A DNA stretch of 64,000 nucleotides. Origin: Chondrus crispus (Eukaryota > Rhodophyta > Florideophyceae > Gigartinales > Gigartinaceae). Location: contig NW_005179016.1 in NCBI RefSeq assembly GCF_000350225.1, positions 1 through 64,000 of the forward strand, in the 5' to 3' direction. Made by a program: the position numbers and the translations under genes. The notes beneath the pieces were generated by a model. The model was not told the origin of the DNA, searched no databases, and worked only from the letters and a program-made list of their open reading frames with translations. This document shows positions 1-11,187 of this stretch, piece after piece. How positions within the stretch are numbered: the stretch's first letter is position 1; the number at the start of each line of letters is the position of its first letter.

Positions 1-1
1 C

Positions 2-1531
2 GTCCTTCTCTTTGCCCCCCCAACCGCCGCCGCCGCCGCCCCTCTGGTCGCGCCCGAGTCATCCGCCCGCGGCCTTTTTAATGCCTTCTCGGCGCCCGCC
101 TCGCCCTCGCCCGTCCCGCCGCACACCCGCGCCGTGTACAACGCCACCACCGCCTCCGCCCGCGCCGCCGCCATGCAGAGGCTCCCCCGCTACGCCGCCG
201 TCGGAGAGCTTGGCGAGTGCCGCGACCCCGCCAGGGAGGCCGCGCGCAGGGCCCGCCATGTCCGCGCCCCGCCGGAACCAGACCCCGCCCGCGCGGCACG
301 CCCCACTAGGATCGTCATGCGCCGCAGGCTCGTCAGGGGCTCCACCACCTTTAGACGCGCCACGGAGGAGGAGCTGGAGGACCTGCTACAGAGGGAAAAG
401 TATCGCGAGATGGAGGTCCTGGACGACTGTCGTGTCGACGTCGCTCCAGGCGGCCGGGAGGAGAGCCCCGCTAAGAAGGGCTATCATTTCACGAGGAGGG
501 GCGTAAGGAGGATGAGCTCGCTCTTGTTGAATAGGCACTTGTATATGGATCCCATTGACAACGATCACTTGTTGGACGTCGCGGAGCTGGCTTCTATGGA
601 TGAGCGCGCCGCTGTCGCTGTCTTCCTGAAGCGCTATAGAGCCTGCCAGAACGACTTGCTTACTTCGCTGCACCACAAGCTCGCAGACCCCCGCTCCATG
701 GATAAAAATGCCCCTGCTACGCTAGGGAAGAAGAAGGACTCGAAAAAGGATCGCCTGGTCAGGGATCGCAAGCAACTCCCTCAAGGGACCGACGTCCACT
801 TTTATCACAAGTACCTCTCCCAGCGCCGCGCCATGAGCGCTGACGACCCGGGCTTGATGCGCGCTTTGCTAAGGCAGGAGCATCTGCTCGAGTCGCATGC
901 CTCGGCCAAGAAGGCAAACCAACACTCTGCCAAACTCGTCAAAAACAAGCCCAAACCCCCCGCCGAGGAGGACACGCTACCACTGCACCACGACGACGAG
1001 TATGACCGATTCGATCGCGAGCGCTCGCGCTCAGAGATGGGCATCCCCGCCACAGACAAGCATTCGCGCGTCCTCGACGACCGCTGGCGACGCGTCCTGA
1101 GCAACTTTGCTCGCTTCGAGACCACCCTCGTCCCCATCACCAAGCACGGGAAGACCAAGCTCTTCCCGGCCCTCACATCGCGTTCCTTTCTGTACGGCCA
1201 CAGCGAGCCGTCCTCGCGCCGGAAGACGGACAGCAGCGGCATGGAGCGCCGTGCCACGCGCATGAGCACGCCCGATGAAGACGACGACTTCAATCCCAGT
1301 GCTATGCGCATCCTCACCGCCATCGAGCCCGTCGACCCCAGCTTGGCCATGGATGACACCAACGCGCGCAGGGGGACCAGCTATCACATCGGCTGCTTGC
1401 AATCGGGCACGTTGCGGAATAAGCGCCGCCTCATTCCGAGGGGGCTGTGGCGGGACGCCGATCTGGAGAATAATACAGGCATATTGAGAAAGTTGCGGTC
1501 GTTTAGGTTGCGGGGGGAGGACGGACGTTGA
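2..1531 (+). CDS. Unknown host protein, 5' partial
   Basis: The frame is open from base 2 with no stop before 1529-1531, so the true start probably lies outside the window. The first in-frame ATG inside is at 173 (about 452 residues from there). The visible N-terminal part is rich in Ala and Pro and begins with a hydrophobic stretch (codons from base 2) that could be the end of a signal or transit peptide. The rest is very charged, with basic clusters such as GKKKDSKKDR and acidic runs, no membrane segment and no domain I recognise. Third codon positions are GC-rich and there is no intron signal, which fits a genuine host gene. An A-rich run (1617-1625) lies downstream. The neighbouring GST gene is convergent. 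Function unknown. Confidence 0.65.
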   Translation, partial: VLLFAPPTAAAAAPLVAPESSARGLFNAFSAPASPSPVPPHTRAVYNATTASARAAAMQRLPRYAAVGELGECRDPAREAARRARHVRAPPEPDPARAARPTRIVMRRRLVRGSTTFRRATEEELEDLLQREKYREMEVLDDCRVDVAPGGREESPAKKGYHFTRRGVRRMSSLLLNRHLYMDPIDNDHLLDVAELASMDERAAVAVFLKRYRACQNDLLTSLHHKLADPRSMDKNAPATLGKKKDSKKDRLVRDRKQLPQGTDVHFYHKYLSQRRAMSADDPGLMRALLRQEHLLESHASAKKANQHSAKLVKNKPKPPAEEDTLPLHHDDEYDRFDRERSRSEMGIPATDKHSRVLDDRWRRVLSNFARFETTLVPITKHGKTKLFPALTSRSFLYGHSEPSSRRKTDSSGMERRATRMSTPDEDDDFNPSAMRILTAIEPVDPSLAMDDTNARRGTSYHIGCLQSGTLRNKRRLIPRGLWRDADLENNTGILRKLRSFRLRGEDGR

Positions 1532-1825
1532 CACGGGCGTCTGCTTGATAACGGTGGAGGGTGCGGTGGGGAGCCCCGCTAGCTTCGGGCTCAATTGAGA
1601 TGAACGTTTTTTCTATAAAAAAAAACGGTTCGCGTTTGACGGTGCAATCGCGATCGCAGCCTTTGTTTAAAGCCTTCCCTCAAGAGGATGGGAACCCCTC
1701 GGCATTTGACTCCCGAGGGTGTGCCTTCTGATTGCGGTTAAGCCCGACACCCTGACCTGTCGTGCGTACTCAGACAATATCAGCAACACTCACGAGCCAA
1801 ACCTAGGCGCAACATCAGATCGCAG

Positions 1826-2494
1826 CTACGATTCGAGGTACAAGCTAATGTGCATGGGCCTCGCCTTAAGTCGGCCGTAGTACTCTTGGACGACGGGGTG
1901 ATCCAGCAGCCCCTCGTCGCAAGAATCCACCCACATCAAAATGTACCCAAACATGAAGTCAGCGGCCGACAGCTTTTCCCCCAGGTAATACTTCCTCCCC
2001 GCATCCCCGATCTCCCTCACAATATGGTCGATCACGACCGTCTTAAACTTGCCCGTAACTTCCTTCCACCTCTCCGCGTCCCTCTCCTCGCGATCCAGTC
2101 GCACCAGCTTCGGCGTCACACTAAAGCACATGAGAAAGACGGCGAACGCCGCCTTGTAGCACTCGGACACCACGTAGAACAGCGCCTGCAAGAACCTCGC
2201 GCGTTCCGGCCCCACCTTGGGATGCAGCGTCCCTTCCCTGTCGAACGTCTCCAAGATGTACATGACGATCGCGCCCACCTCCGTAATGCATGTCCCGTCG
2301 GGCAGGGCGAGCGCCGGCACCACGCGACGTGGCGAGACGGCCAGAATCTCGGGCCCCGTGCGCAACTCAACGATGGTCAGCGTGACGACGGAGAGCGCTG
2401 TCGGCGGGATGGACAGCTCGGCTACAAGCTGCGCGGCGATCGATGAGCAGAACCAGGGGACGTGGTACAGCGTGGGGAGGAAAGGGGGCGCCAT
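1826..2494 (-). CDS. Glutathione S-transferase-like protein
   Basis: A 222-residue protein of normal cytosolic GST length. Residues about 7-90 fit the thioredoxin-fold domain: an LYHVPWFCSS segment supplies candidate catalytic Ser17/Ser18, VVPAL at 58-62 holds the cis-proline that binds the glutathione backbone, and TEVGAI at 71-76 is at the place of the usual E-S glutathione-binding pair (the Ser is Val here). Residues about 95-215 form the helical domain, with a SAAD N-capping box at 176-179 (LGEKLSAADFMFGYIL). The family conjugates glutathione to electrophiles or reduces peroxides in the cytosol; the substrate cannot be told from sequence. ATG at 2492-2494 is the first Met and gives a full N-terminal strand. 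Intact, no intron, convergent with the preceding gene. Subclass unassigned. Confidence 0.85.
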   Translation of the reverse strand: MAPPFLPTLYHVPWFCSSIAAQLVAELSIPPTALSVVTLTIVELRTGPEILAVSPRRVVPALALPDGTCITEVGAIVMYILETFDREGTLHPKVGPERARFLQALFYVVSECYKAAFAVFLMCFSVTPKLVRLDREERDAERWKEVTGKFKTVVIDHIVREIGDAGRKYYLGEKLSAADFMFGYILMWVDSCDEGLLDHPVVQEYYGRLKARPMHISLYLES

Positions 2495-2814
2495 GATCGG
2501 ATGAGGGAAAACGAATGTGGTGGTGGCGAAGCGTTTCGGTGTCGGAAAGGTCGCTACAGCGCAGACATGCCGTGCGCTTGCTGAAGCTATTTATCCGGAA
2601 ACGCGAGGCGGTCGCGATGGGGTGGGAGCGATTGCATCCTGGACTTGCGTTGGAGTCGAAAGGTGGGAGGGAGGGTTTCGACGTTCAATTGACGAATCAG
2701 GTCAGGGAGGTTGGATTCGATGGTACCGTTCTCACTGGTTTAATTCTGGACACTTTCCAGAAATGCAAAAATCAACGTTTTTACCAATCAGACCAAGATT
2801 TTTTTTGCCATTCC
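2495..2814. other. Intergenic space upstream of GST
   Basis: About 320 bases between the GST start and the Copia target duplication. Short overlapping ORFs here have no recognisable content. The GST promoter must lie here, but I see no clear TATA box or other named element. Confidence 0.5.
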
Positions 2815-2979
2815 TGAGCTATTAGATTTTTACCTTGATCTTTCGATGGGGCGCCTTCTCGCTTGTTGCGAAGAAGTCGACCCCTTTCTTCAATGTTCCT
2901 CTTTCCAATCCTAACACTGTCAAGCGTAGCTGAGGGACTACCTAAGAGAGGAACATGACGGACATCCGTGCTAGCCGTA

Positions 2980-5241
2980 CAAGTTCCATACCCCAAAAGT
3001 TGAACACGTTCCCAAAAGTTGAACAAAGCAAAAATTTGTAATTTTTATTGACTAGAGTACCATTTCAAGTGCGGATAGCTCTCGGTTGCAACAACATTCA
3101 ATTCAGCGATGAAACTGTCAGCTAAATATAAATACAAATCTCAGAATCAAGTCTGCCGCCCTCCGTTTTCATGGAATACATCCTTCAACAGGTGTGTTCC
3201 AATGCTGGGAACAGCCCAACTCAACTTCAAACCGCACCGATCTGTCTCCTCAGTGCACTGTAGTGTCGAGGCATGAAGTCTCGCAAGACTTCCAAACCTG
3301 AGCGTCTATTTCTCAAAGATGTTGAGGCTGTAGAGAACAGACAGGCGACTCGCCGTGAGGCCGACATAATTGCAAGATTGCCTCTCTCAACATTCCAATA
3401 CCGACTGCAAAAAAATCCCAACCTCAAGCAAGGCTCAAATTTTTGTCGGCAGCGGAGGAAAACACTGTAGTCGAACCCATTGCTCGCTATGCTCACCATG
3501 GATTTAATCTTCGACGTAATGATGTTGCCCTCGCCATCCAGGATCTCGTGACTTCTATGCCTTTAGAACGACAGAGACGTTTACCATTCAAAGATGGTAA
3601 ACCTGGGCAAAAATATTTAAAAGCTTTTGCCCAACGACATGCAAGCCAAATCAAGTTCGGAAGGGCCTCCCTACAAGAACAGGCAAAGTGGCGTGCGACG
3701 AATGCTGACAATCTTACCAAACATTTTGCTCGATTAGAGGCAATTATCCAAGAGCACAACATTGACGCGCCGCGAATAGCTAACCTCGACGAAACTGGAA
3801 CCACTCCTGATAACGACTGTACTAGGTCGCCTCGAACTAAGAGCTACTGCCTTCGTGGAAGCTACGCGCAACAGCAGGCACCTAAATTTTCTAACGTCAA
3901 GCGCATCACCGTGATGCCAGTTGTTTTTGCAGACGGTCATGTCGGGAGACCTTTATTCGTAATCCGGGGCACACCACTTAAGTTTCGGTTTGTTATCAAA
4001 AACGGTATCAGGGTTATGGAGACTGTAGCCGACTGCCTTCCCCGTGACAGCTTGATTACAACAAGACAAGAAGTGGAAAGTGTCGACTCACATAATTTCT
4101 ACAACTGGGCTGCTGTCTTTGCCGAAGACATGAAGGGACTGACGGATAACGGTAGAAAGGTTTTGCTCATTCTTGACGGGTATCGCTGCCACATGGCCTA
4201 CCCAATTCTAAAATTGCTTGAAACTCATGGTATCATCGTGTATGCCCTCCCCGCGCATACCAGTGGGAGCACCCAGCCGCTCGACGTCAGCGTATTTGGT
4301 CCATTTAAAGAATATTTACGAAACTACATTGAAGAGCTCGCCACTCCCTCTTCTACCAACGTTTATGATGTTTTTGATTACTTGAAGGCAATGAGAGAGG
4401 CTTGCGGATTAGCATTCACTAGGAAGAATGTGCTCTCTGGATTTGAGAAGTCTGGAATTTGGCCGCTCAACTACAAAGCTTTGCTGAACACTCCCCGACC
4501 TGCATCTACAATCAACACGTACAAAATTTTATCGGTTTGCCAATTGGAAGAACTAATGGAGGGGCGTCGAGCTAGGAGGAGAGAAATTATGGGCATCCAA
4601 CCTGTTGTCACCAAGTCTGGTTTTGTAGACACAACTAGTGGCCTCCTGTTAACGAGCCCTCAGGCCATGGTATTGGCGAACCAAAAGCACAAGAACGATA
4701 CGCTAAGGCTGGCCGCAAAAGAAAGGAAACTAGCAGATTCTGCTCGGAAAGAAGCTGAAACTAGCGATCGTGTGCGTGCGGAGCGTTTGCGACATGATGC
4801 AAAAGCATTGGCGTTTAGAATTAAGCGTTATGGTGTGTGCGATAGAGCTCCAAAGCCGTTAACGGTTCGTCGTCAAATTGCCAAGGAGCGAACTGCTGCG
4901 ATGAAGGAACGCTCTGCCAAGTTGGCAAACATGCAAAGCACCCGAGATTCAATCTCAGACAGTTAATTTGGGAATATTTTTGGATGCTTTATTTGCATCA
5001 GCCAATAAATTTTGTGTTCAAGTTTTGGGTTCTATTGGAGACCAATTTGGATGGCATGGAATGAGGAACCAATGGACGGACTCTGTCGCACCTGTTTTGA
5101 TTGAGATGAGAGGGAATCTGTAAACAGATTCCCTCCACTCTAACCTTTCTATTGCACCTGAGACGGCCATAATCGAGTATTTTTAAGATTATATTCCAAA
5201 GGTGACTGTTGATCTGTTCAAAATTTGGGGACCCGAACTTG
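2980..5241 (+). mobile_element. pogo/Tigger-like DNA transposon (2262 bp)
   Basis: The element starts CAAGTTC and ends GAACTTG, flanked by duplicated TA (2978-2979 and 5242-5243). The empty site is visible in the other Copia LTR, where a single TA is at 17333-17334. The terminal inverted repeats are imperfect over about 30 bases, sharing CAAGTTC, CCCCAAA and TTGAACA blocks. TA targeting and a DDD transposase with an N-terminal HTH are hallmarks of the pogo branch of the Tc1/mariner superfamily. The left end also contains a direct repeat of CCCAAAAGTTGAACA (about 2992-3026). Confidence 0.92.
3273..4966 (+). pseudogene. pogo-like transposase with one frameshift
   Basis: ATG 3273 opens an HTH segment (FLKDVEAVENRQATRREA... 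psq-type) that runs out of frame near 3440 in a T-run; the next frame continues without a break to 4966 (507 codons counted from 3443). The second part holds a CENP-B/Tc5-type HTH (residues about 15-65) and a DDE_1 catalytic core: NLDETG (D116), LLILDGYRCH (D245) and TQPLDVSVFG (D281), a DD35D spacing. The C-terminus is a basic, Arg/Lys/Ala-rich helix. The gene cuts and pastes its own element. Only one apparent one-base shift separates it from a complete ORF, so this insertion is young or the shift is a sequencing error or small intron. The other pogo remnants in the window are far more decayed. Confidence 0.85.
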
Positions 5242-5373
5242 TACTGCATAGTCCCGTTATGGCTTCCAGCTAGGAAGTCTTTGTGATATATCGCAAATAC
5301 AATTACGATCCTTATCGATCTATCCAGGCTCACAAAATACCACGAGCTAAATATCCAAGTAGAGCCATCTGCT

Positions 5374-6294
5374 CTATTCTGACACTCCCTCACGAGTTGA
5401 TTTTGAGATGGCATGGACCGCTTTTCGTTGGTTGTTGAAAGCAGAACCCACAAGCGGTTTTGTGAATGCATCTGCCTTGTTCTCGAGTGATGGGGTGTAC
5501 AATGCTTTGATTGATTTGGCCTCTACAGCTTCCTTGACGAATGCATACCTAATTCCCATGTGCTTAACATTGCGTAATCCTTGAACTTCCGATGTCCAGG
5601 CAATCGTTCCCGAATTGTCTTGATTCACAACTGCCGACCCGTGGGGTGTCACGTCCAACTCAACAGGTACCCTTCTACACCAGTTCACATCTCTAACACA
5701 TTCCGAAAGGGCGTAGAATTCCGCTTCCGCAGTTGAGATAGCAACGGAGGGCTGTAGTTTTGACGTCCAGAACAGGGTTTCCACCAATGGTGAGAACAAT
5801 TCCAGATCAAGATCTGCGCTTGTCTTGGTCTCTTGCCCAGTCAGCGTCGCTCCAAGCCTCAAGTTGGTTTCCAGACCCAGCCCGGAACTGTAGCCCATAC
5901 TCAGTTGTGCCCTTTAGATACCTCAGAACATGCTTCATAGCATTCCAATGCCTTGGTGCTGGTGCGGATTGAAACTTTCCCAACATCGACACAACAGTAG
6001 CCAGATCCGGTCTCGTGCGCGTGCTCAAATACAATAGGGCCCCTAGTATGCTGTTGTATGGAATGAACTGCATTTCATGTTCCTCCTTCGGCGTCAACGG
6101 GATTCTCTTCTCGTACAAAACATGAGAAATGGGAAGTGGAGAAGCTACTGGCTTACAATCTGACATTCGTGCTTTTGAGAGAAGTTTCTGGATAAGTGGC
6201 CTTTGAGTCATGATTATCCCGTCTTTGTCGTCACTTTCAATGGAAACACCAAGAAAGTGAGTCAATTGGCCAAGGTCTGTGACATTGAAGTGCC
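5374..6294 (-). pseudogene. Copia pol, 3' part (RT thumb and RNase H)
   Basis: Reads from FNVTDLGQLTHFLGV, the usual sequence after the RT palm, through SILGALLYLSTRTRPDLA and SDADWARDQDKRRS into Copia RNase H (STAEAEFYALSE, DNSGTIAWTSE, KADAFTKPL), ending REGVSE and a TAG at the LTR border. A TGA sits in frame directly after DKRRS (near 5805-5815) and a one-base shift follows near 5770, so the frame moves. The upstream half of the same RT begins on the far side of the nested Gypsy element at 12187; the GTGCC duplication (6290-6294, 12182-12186) joins them. Confidence 0.9.
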
Positions 6295-6625
6295 TGATGG
6301 TTCTGGTGCGACGCGCGACGTGTGGTGGCATGTAAAGGACGGGGAAAGGTAAGGGAGAACTCAACTCGCGTACGCTTCTCTCTCCTGGCTAGTCTATGGG
6401 CATGGTGATGCCCCCCGCCCTCGTTTCCAGGACGGGGCATTTTTTTAATCGGCCCCCAGACCTCTGCGCCTTGCGCTTCGAGATCTTCCTGTCTCCTGAT
6501 CCCCGCGTGTCTCGAGAAATAATTCGCCCGCCAGTATCGGCCTACTGTCTCCGGTGGCGCCTCTAGAAATATGCTACGGGATCTAGACCTAGCTAAACAC
6601 CTGAACCTGCCTTGCAGGTGCAACA
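6295..6625 (-). repeat. Gypsy 3' LTR (family C, 331 bp)
   Basis: Begins TGATGGTTCTGG and ends AGGTGCAACA in plus orientation. It contains a stem-loop of GATGCCCCCCGCCC and the downstream GGACGGGGCATTTT, which in plus orientation looks like a terminator-like hairpin followed by T residues (about 6400-6445). Confidence 0.92.
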
Positions 6626-6640
6626 GCCCCCCCACAGACA
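6626..6640 (-). promoter_or_regulatory. Polypurine tract of the nested Gypsy element
   Basis: In element sense GTGGGGGGC abuts the 3' LTR. In this class it primes plus-strand DNA synthesis. Confidence 0.7.
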
Positions 6641-6672
6641 ACTCTGCTGAAGCAGTGTTGTTTGGGTTCTGG

Positions 6673-8016
6673 TTAGCAGTGTTTAGCAACCCTCTTCTGA
6701 CGCAGAGAGCCTTTGTCCCTTTGCTCGGCTAGGAAATCGTTTAGCACAGCTGGCACGTCCTCTCGCATAACTTCGAGGTTTTCCCACGCAGGATCCTCGT
6801 CTTCGAAACCACTCCACGATATCAGTACCTGTGGTTCTCTTTCATAGATCCTTATGTCGAGTAGTTTCTCGACGACACAGTACTCCCCGTCTTGGAAAGC
6901 TAGCTGCTCGAGTACCTCGGTTGTAACTTCTAGGTCCTTATTGCCGAAAAACATGAGACGCGTTCCGTGACAAGTAGACTTCTTCCCCGAGCGCAAATCT
7001 TCTACCTCATACAGGAAGTCTGAGAGCACCTTGGTTACGCGGAATGGGCCGCGCCAACAGAACGAAAGCTTTTGTCTCTGCCTCTTTTCGCTAAAGCTAC
7101 GGAGTACGAAGTCGCTGAGGTCGAAGTTGCATTTGCGGACGTGAGTGCGCCGGTTGTGCCGATTGACCTGTTCTTCCCGTGTCTTAGTCACCCGCTCCTG
7201 TACATCGCGATGCATTGCGTCCAGAGCTCCCAGGAGCTTGTCGAGCTTCATAACTTGCCTAGCGCGCACTTCCTCGATATTCATCATCCGTACGTGTCCG
7301 TTGTCCTCGACCTTGACTACCCGTAGTGGCGAGTCCGCCGGCAGCCCGGTAAATGCCGTTAGTGGGCATCTACCTCCCAGGCGCGCGAGCGGAGTGTTGT
7401 TGAGAACAGACTGTACCAGGGGAAGGACCGAGGGCCACATTCCGAAGTGGATTTGAAACTCCGATGTGAGCGCCCGCAAATCCCGCAGTAGCTCTCGGCA
7501 TACCACTTCTACCGTGCCGTTAGACCACGGGCAATAGGGCAGTGTGAAATGGTGGGATCCTCTAAGCTTCTCACTCAGTCCTGCGACAACCTCGTTCTTG
7601 AAGTGGGATCCTCTGTCTGATACCCACTGCATTACGACCCCGAAGGAGGAGAACCACTCCATGAGCGCATCGACCGTTGAAGCGGCGTCTGCTGTCTCGA
7701 AGAGGAAAAGCCACACGAACGAGCTGAAGTCATCCTTGAGTATCAGAACGTACAGGAAGAGCTTGTCACTCTTGCCAATGTAGCAGTAATCGAAATGCAG
7801 GATCTTGTTGGGGGCTTCCGCGTGAAGGCTGTGTCCCATTGGTCGGGGTATGTTCCTGCCTGTAGCTGTGCATGGGCAGTGCAGGCAGGACTTGACGAAC
7901 GTCTCTACGTCTTTGGCCATTAATCCCCAGTGGAAATGTTCTCGGAGGGCTCTCGTGGTCGGCCAGATCCCTCTGTGTCCCCCTCGACCGGTATGCGCTG
8001 ATATCAAATGTCGCAT
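6673..8016 (-). pseudogene. Gypsy integrase with C-terminal chromodomain-like segment
   Basis: 447 codons without a stop. The start is the zinc-binding HHCC domain (AHTGRGGHRGIW, then CLHCPC), followed by the catalytic core: FDYCYIG (first D), WVSDRGSHF (second D) and CPWSNGTVEVVCREL (E). A basic linker follows with a GPFRVTKVL GPY/F-like motif. The C-terminal 60 residues (YCVVEKLLDIRIYERE, LISWSGFEDEDPAWENLE) match a chromodomain pattern, which in chromoviruses directs integration to marked chromatin. The PWSNG motif in place of PQTNG suggests a clade different from E1 and E2 in this window. It is one part of a pol split by frameshifts from the RNase H ORF upstream. Confidence 0.85.
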
Positions 8017-10702
8017 ACGTAGGAGGCCGCTGTCGGCTGGGACCCAGAAAACACCATCCTTGTCTTGGATGATGTTGTCCTTCGCCTTAAAACCCTGAGG
8101 GGGCTTCTCTTTTGTTTCCTCCGTGCCTTGTCGAATTCACTTCGGGTCGGCCAGTCGTATTCGGCCTTAGTCTCTGGGGTGATGGGAGCATAGAATAAAC
8201 TCGCAAGCTTAATGCACTTGACTCTGGTCCTAGGCCTGACAGCCCAGCGCGTGAGAAGGTCGGCCCATACATTGCGCTCCCCCGGGAGGTGTTCGATGAC
8301 GTAGCAGTACACACTGAGCTTGAGTGCCCACCGCATGAGCTTATTCGCGGTGTGTCTACTCATCCCGGGGTTCCGTCCGTACGGTCGAAAATGTACACAA
8401 GGTTAGCGTGATCTGTGTACAAAGAGACCTCGCCTGCTGCTGTGAAATGGACGAGCCTTGTCATTGACTCCACCACCGAGAAAGCCTCCTTCTCCACGAT
8501 ACTCCAGTTTGCTGACGCTCCTATGAAGGATCCGGAGAGAAACGCGAGTGGTTGATGATCTTGATCCTCTACGTCCATATCCGTTTGCTCCTGAGGTACC
8601 TGTGTGAGCACAGATGCCCAGTGTGTCTCGGACGCGTCTGTGAACAGACAAAGCCTGTGATCGAGCTTTGGATGTGCAAGCTTGATTGACTGGTCTATAT
8701 GAGATTGGACCTGGTTGAAGGCGGAGTCCTGTGTAGCCCCCCATAGTCCAGACAATGAGATGTTCTTCACTGCTCTTTTGGTACGTTTCTTTGCCTTGCT
8801 GTAGCATTGTTCCATGAGCTTGTGTAGGGGGGAAATGGTGCTCGAGTATTCTGGTATACTTTTCCTCATCCAATTTGTTGCGCAGAGAAACTGCTGGAGA
8901 TCCGAAGTGAACTCCGGCTTACGCATGTTCAGGAGTGTGTTCAAATCTCTCGGGATGTATCGTATGCCACTCGCGTCGATGATTCAACCGCAAAATTTTG
9001 CCTCCTTCAGAAACAGCTGGCAATTGTTGGCGTGCAGCTTCAGGCCGTACTTGCTGCACTGTCCGAGAAACTTCAGTATTGAGTGCAATAGCTCCTTTTC
9101 GGCGTGCGCGTGCATGGGAAAATCGTCCAGCCACTGAATGATCCTGTCAATGACCTCGCTAAAGATCGAAGAGGTGACGCTCTGAAAATGGTTCCCGGCG
9201 TCCGTTTGTCCTTGCAGTAGGCGAACCGGGGTGTAAACTCCGAGTGGAGTCTGGATGGACAAGCATTCCTGAGAGTCCTTGTGGAGGGGTATCTGCCAGT
9301 AGGCATGGCACATGTCCACTTGCGCGAAACAGGTGCTTTCAGCTGTGCTATGTATCATCTGCTCGAGTTCCGGCATAGAAGAGACGATCGGAATGTTTTC
9401 GCTGTTGGGTGCTCGGAGGTCGACAGTAAAACGGAACGTGTCCGAGCCCGGTTTAGGGACGGCTAGGGCAGGGCTTGCCCACCGCGCCTGGGGGTTGTGC
9501 TTAATAGCGCCAACGGAGCTCAATTCCCGTACTGCAGCTGCAATGAACGCGTGTTGCTTGGGCTGGTACTTCCGTTGCTTGGCACGGACCGGCCGGTGAT
9601 TTTCCTTAAGCTTAATCCTCATAGGCTCGACCTTTGCCGGGGGATCCGCGCCCAGGTTGATACGGAAAACGTCTCTGAACTCCTGAAGCATGGCTTCCAC
9701 TTTCTTCAGCCCCCGCGTGGACATTCCGTTACTTTTCGCCTCTTCGACCATTCTCCCTAGCGCCTCCTGGATGTCGTTCTGGTCTACGACGCTGATCTTA
9801 GCGCCGGCAGATTGTGGCAGGCCGATTGAGTCTTCCTCGGCCTGGTTGTACCCCAGTGCCTTATAGGGAACGAGAGCGGCTGTCTTGCCCTGTTCGTCCG
9901 GAGCGTGATATTCATCCCCGGCTTGAGCCATGAGGTCGCTTACGTTCGCGTCGTTATACTTGTGACGTACCCTCTCCAAGTGTGTCTCCAGGTTGAAACT
10001 CAAGCACTTGAGGAGCGGACGGCCCAGCAGGACCTCATCCATATCTTGGTCAATGACGAGTAACTCTACCTTACGCAGCCGAAGCAGTCCACAAGGTAGG
10101 CACACGGTGACGTTGAAGGATGCTTTAGCGGACGCAGTGATAGACCCTGGTTTCAGGTCGACTGCCGGAGACAAGTGAATTGGTTTGTCGAACCGCACTA
10201 GCTCCACGGCCTGGCCTGCCTCCAGAAGGCCTTTTGTCACCTTCAGGGGGAGCGCTGACTCGTCCGCGCCGTAGTCGCCCAGCGCAATAACTTCCACCGT
10301 GTCGTTGATCACTGCTTGCCACCTGCCGTCTCCCAACACGCTGCGCCTGATCGAAGCGGCCTTCGGTTTCTTCCTTGTGTCGAAGTGATCCTTGAGGAGC
10401 CTCCGCTTGTCATCTTCTGTTGTGTCTTCACAGTCCACCACACGGTGGGTTTTCTCGCAGCGCGGGTTGAGGCATTTCTGCGTCCTTTCGATCGACTTGC
10501 GCTTCTTCGGCTTCCTGGACAGCCTTTGGTTGTTGTTGCGAGAGCCTAAGGGTTTGTCTCCCCCTTTGTCTTCAGGCGTGGTCGAGTTGTATGCCCTATC
10601 CCTTGATTTGCGGTCCCTCTTTGGGCGCCTGTCGGATCCAGGGAACTCCTTGTTACTTGACGGACCTCGGTGCTCGAAGTAGGACGCGACCTCCGTGAAC
10701 AC
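8004..10702 (-). pseudogene. Gypsy protease, reverse transcriptase and RNase H (broken)
   Basis: Element sense: a Cys/His knuckle (KCLNPRCEKTHRVVDC), then a retropepsin-like segment with YGADESAL replacing the usual DTGA and LLGRPLLKC further on, then RT (MRIKLKENHRPVRAK, FTVDLRAPN, FAQVDMCHAYWQIPLH, QWLDDFPMHA catalytic DD), then RNase H (FTDASETHWA, YTDHANLVYIF, NVWADLLTRW). A TGA at about 8978-8983 interrupts the RT, a frameshift lies near 8360 between TDGTPG and MSRHTANKL, and another near 8040 leads to the integrase frame. The product cannot be made in one piece without recoding. Confidence 0.85.
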
Positions 10703-10719
10703 GCTGACCAGAACTACGT

Positions 10720-11187
10720 CAGAAGCAGCAAGCGGCCGTCTGCAGCTGTAGGGTGAATAAAAAAGGAGTTTCGCCCAGGCAGCCTAGGAGTCTGCGCCAT
10801 AATGTGGTTACAAATGTACTCGAAATTCTGAAAGCCACCCTCGATATTCTAAAAACCGTAGCCCTGCGGCTGCGAAACTCGAAATCATGTGCGCTGCAGC
10901 TGAGAGTTGCCACGCTGGAGGCAAAGCGTGCTAATGAGTTGATGCTGTATATTGACACGTGGATACATGTCGTACACTTGTAATTCTGATCTCTGATGCT
11001 GTTCTGGACTAATCCAACATTACAGTCCGATATTNNNNNNNNNNNNNNNNNNNNNNNNNNNNNNNNNNNNNNNNNNNNNNNNNNNNNNNNNNNNNNNNNN
11101 NNNNNNNNNNNNNNNNNNNNNNNNNNNNNNNNNNTCGATTTTGTGTGCAATCGTAAGGCGCGTACGCTTCGTTTTGTCCTTCATGGA
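10720..11187. other. Foreign insert between Gypsy gag and pol, with gap
   Basis: The gag frame ends FFMDQV at 11200 and the pol frame resumes at about 10720 (VLVSVFTEVASYFE), so roughly 370 sequenced bases plus a 100-N gap do not belong to the Gypsy reading frame. Bases 10753-10983 could encode a short helical peptide on the plus strand (VLEILKATLDILKTVALRL), origin unknown. No terminal repeats can be seen because the gap interrupts the segment. Confidence 0.55.
11035..11134. other. Assembly gap (100 N)
   Basis: Exactly 100 undetermined bases, the conventional size for a gap of unknown length. Everything spanning it may be misjoined. Confidence 0.99.

Larger units (their letters stand above)
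2820..5384 (-). repeat. Copia 3' LTR, split by pogo transposon
   Basis: Two parts, 2820-2979 and 5242-5384, together match the uninterrupted LTR at 17175-17475. In element sense the LTR begins at 5384 with TGTCAGAATAG; the TAG stop of the RNase H reading frame lies inside this start. The split is at a TA dinucleotide duplicated on both sides of the pogo element. Confidence 0.93.

Noticed and set aside
12..506. 164-aa Pro-rich ORF overlapping the first gene
   Set aside because: It is in another frame of the longer, open-ended gene; the Pro/Arg content is what shifted reading of GC-rich coding DNA gives.
1850..2446. 198-aa plus-strand ORF over the GST gene
   Set aside because: Antisense shadow of the GST; His/Arg-rich text without folded segments, while the minus frame has clear GST motifs.
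6400..6445. Rho-independent terminator-like hairpin with T-run in the 331-bp LTR
   Set aside because: A bacterial-type terminator has no meaning in this eukaryotic LTR; also present in the second LTR simply as part of the repeat.
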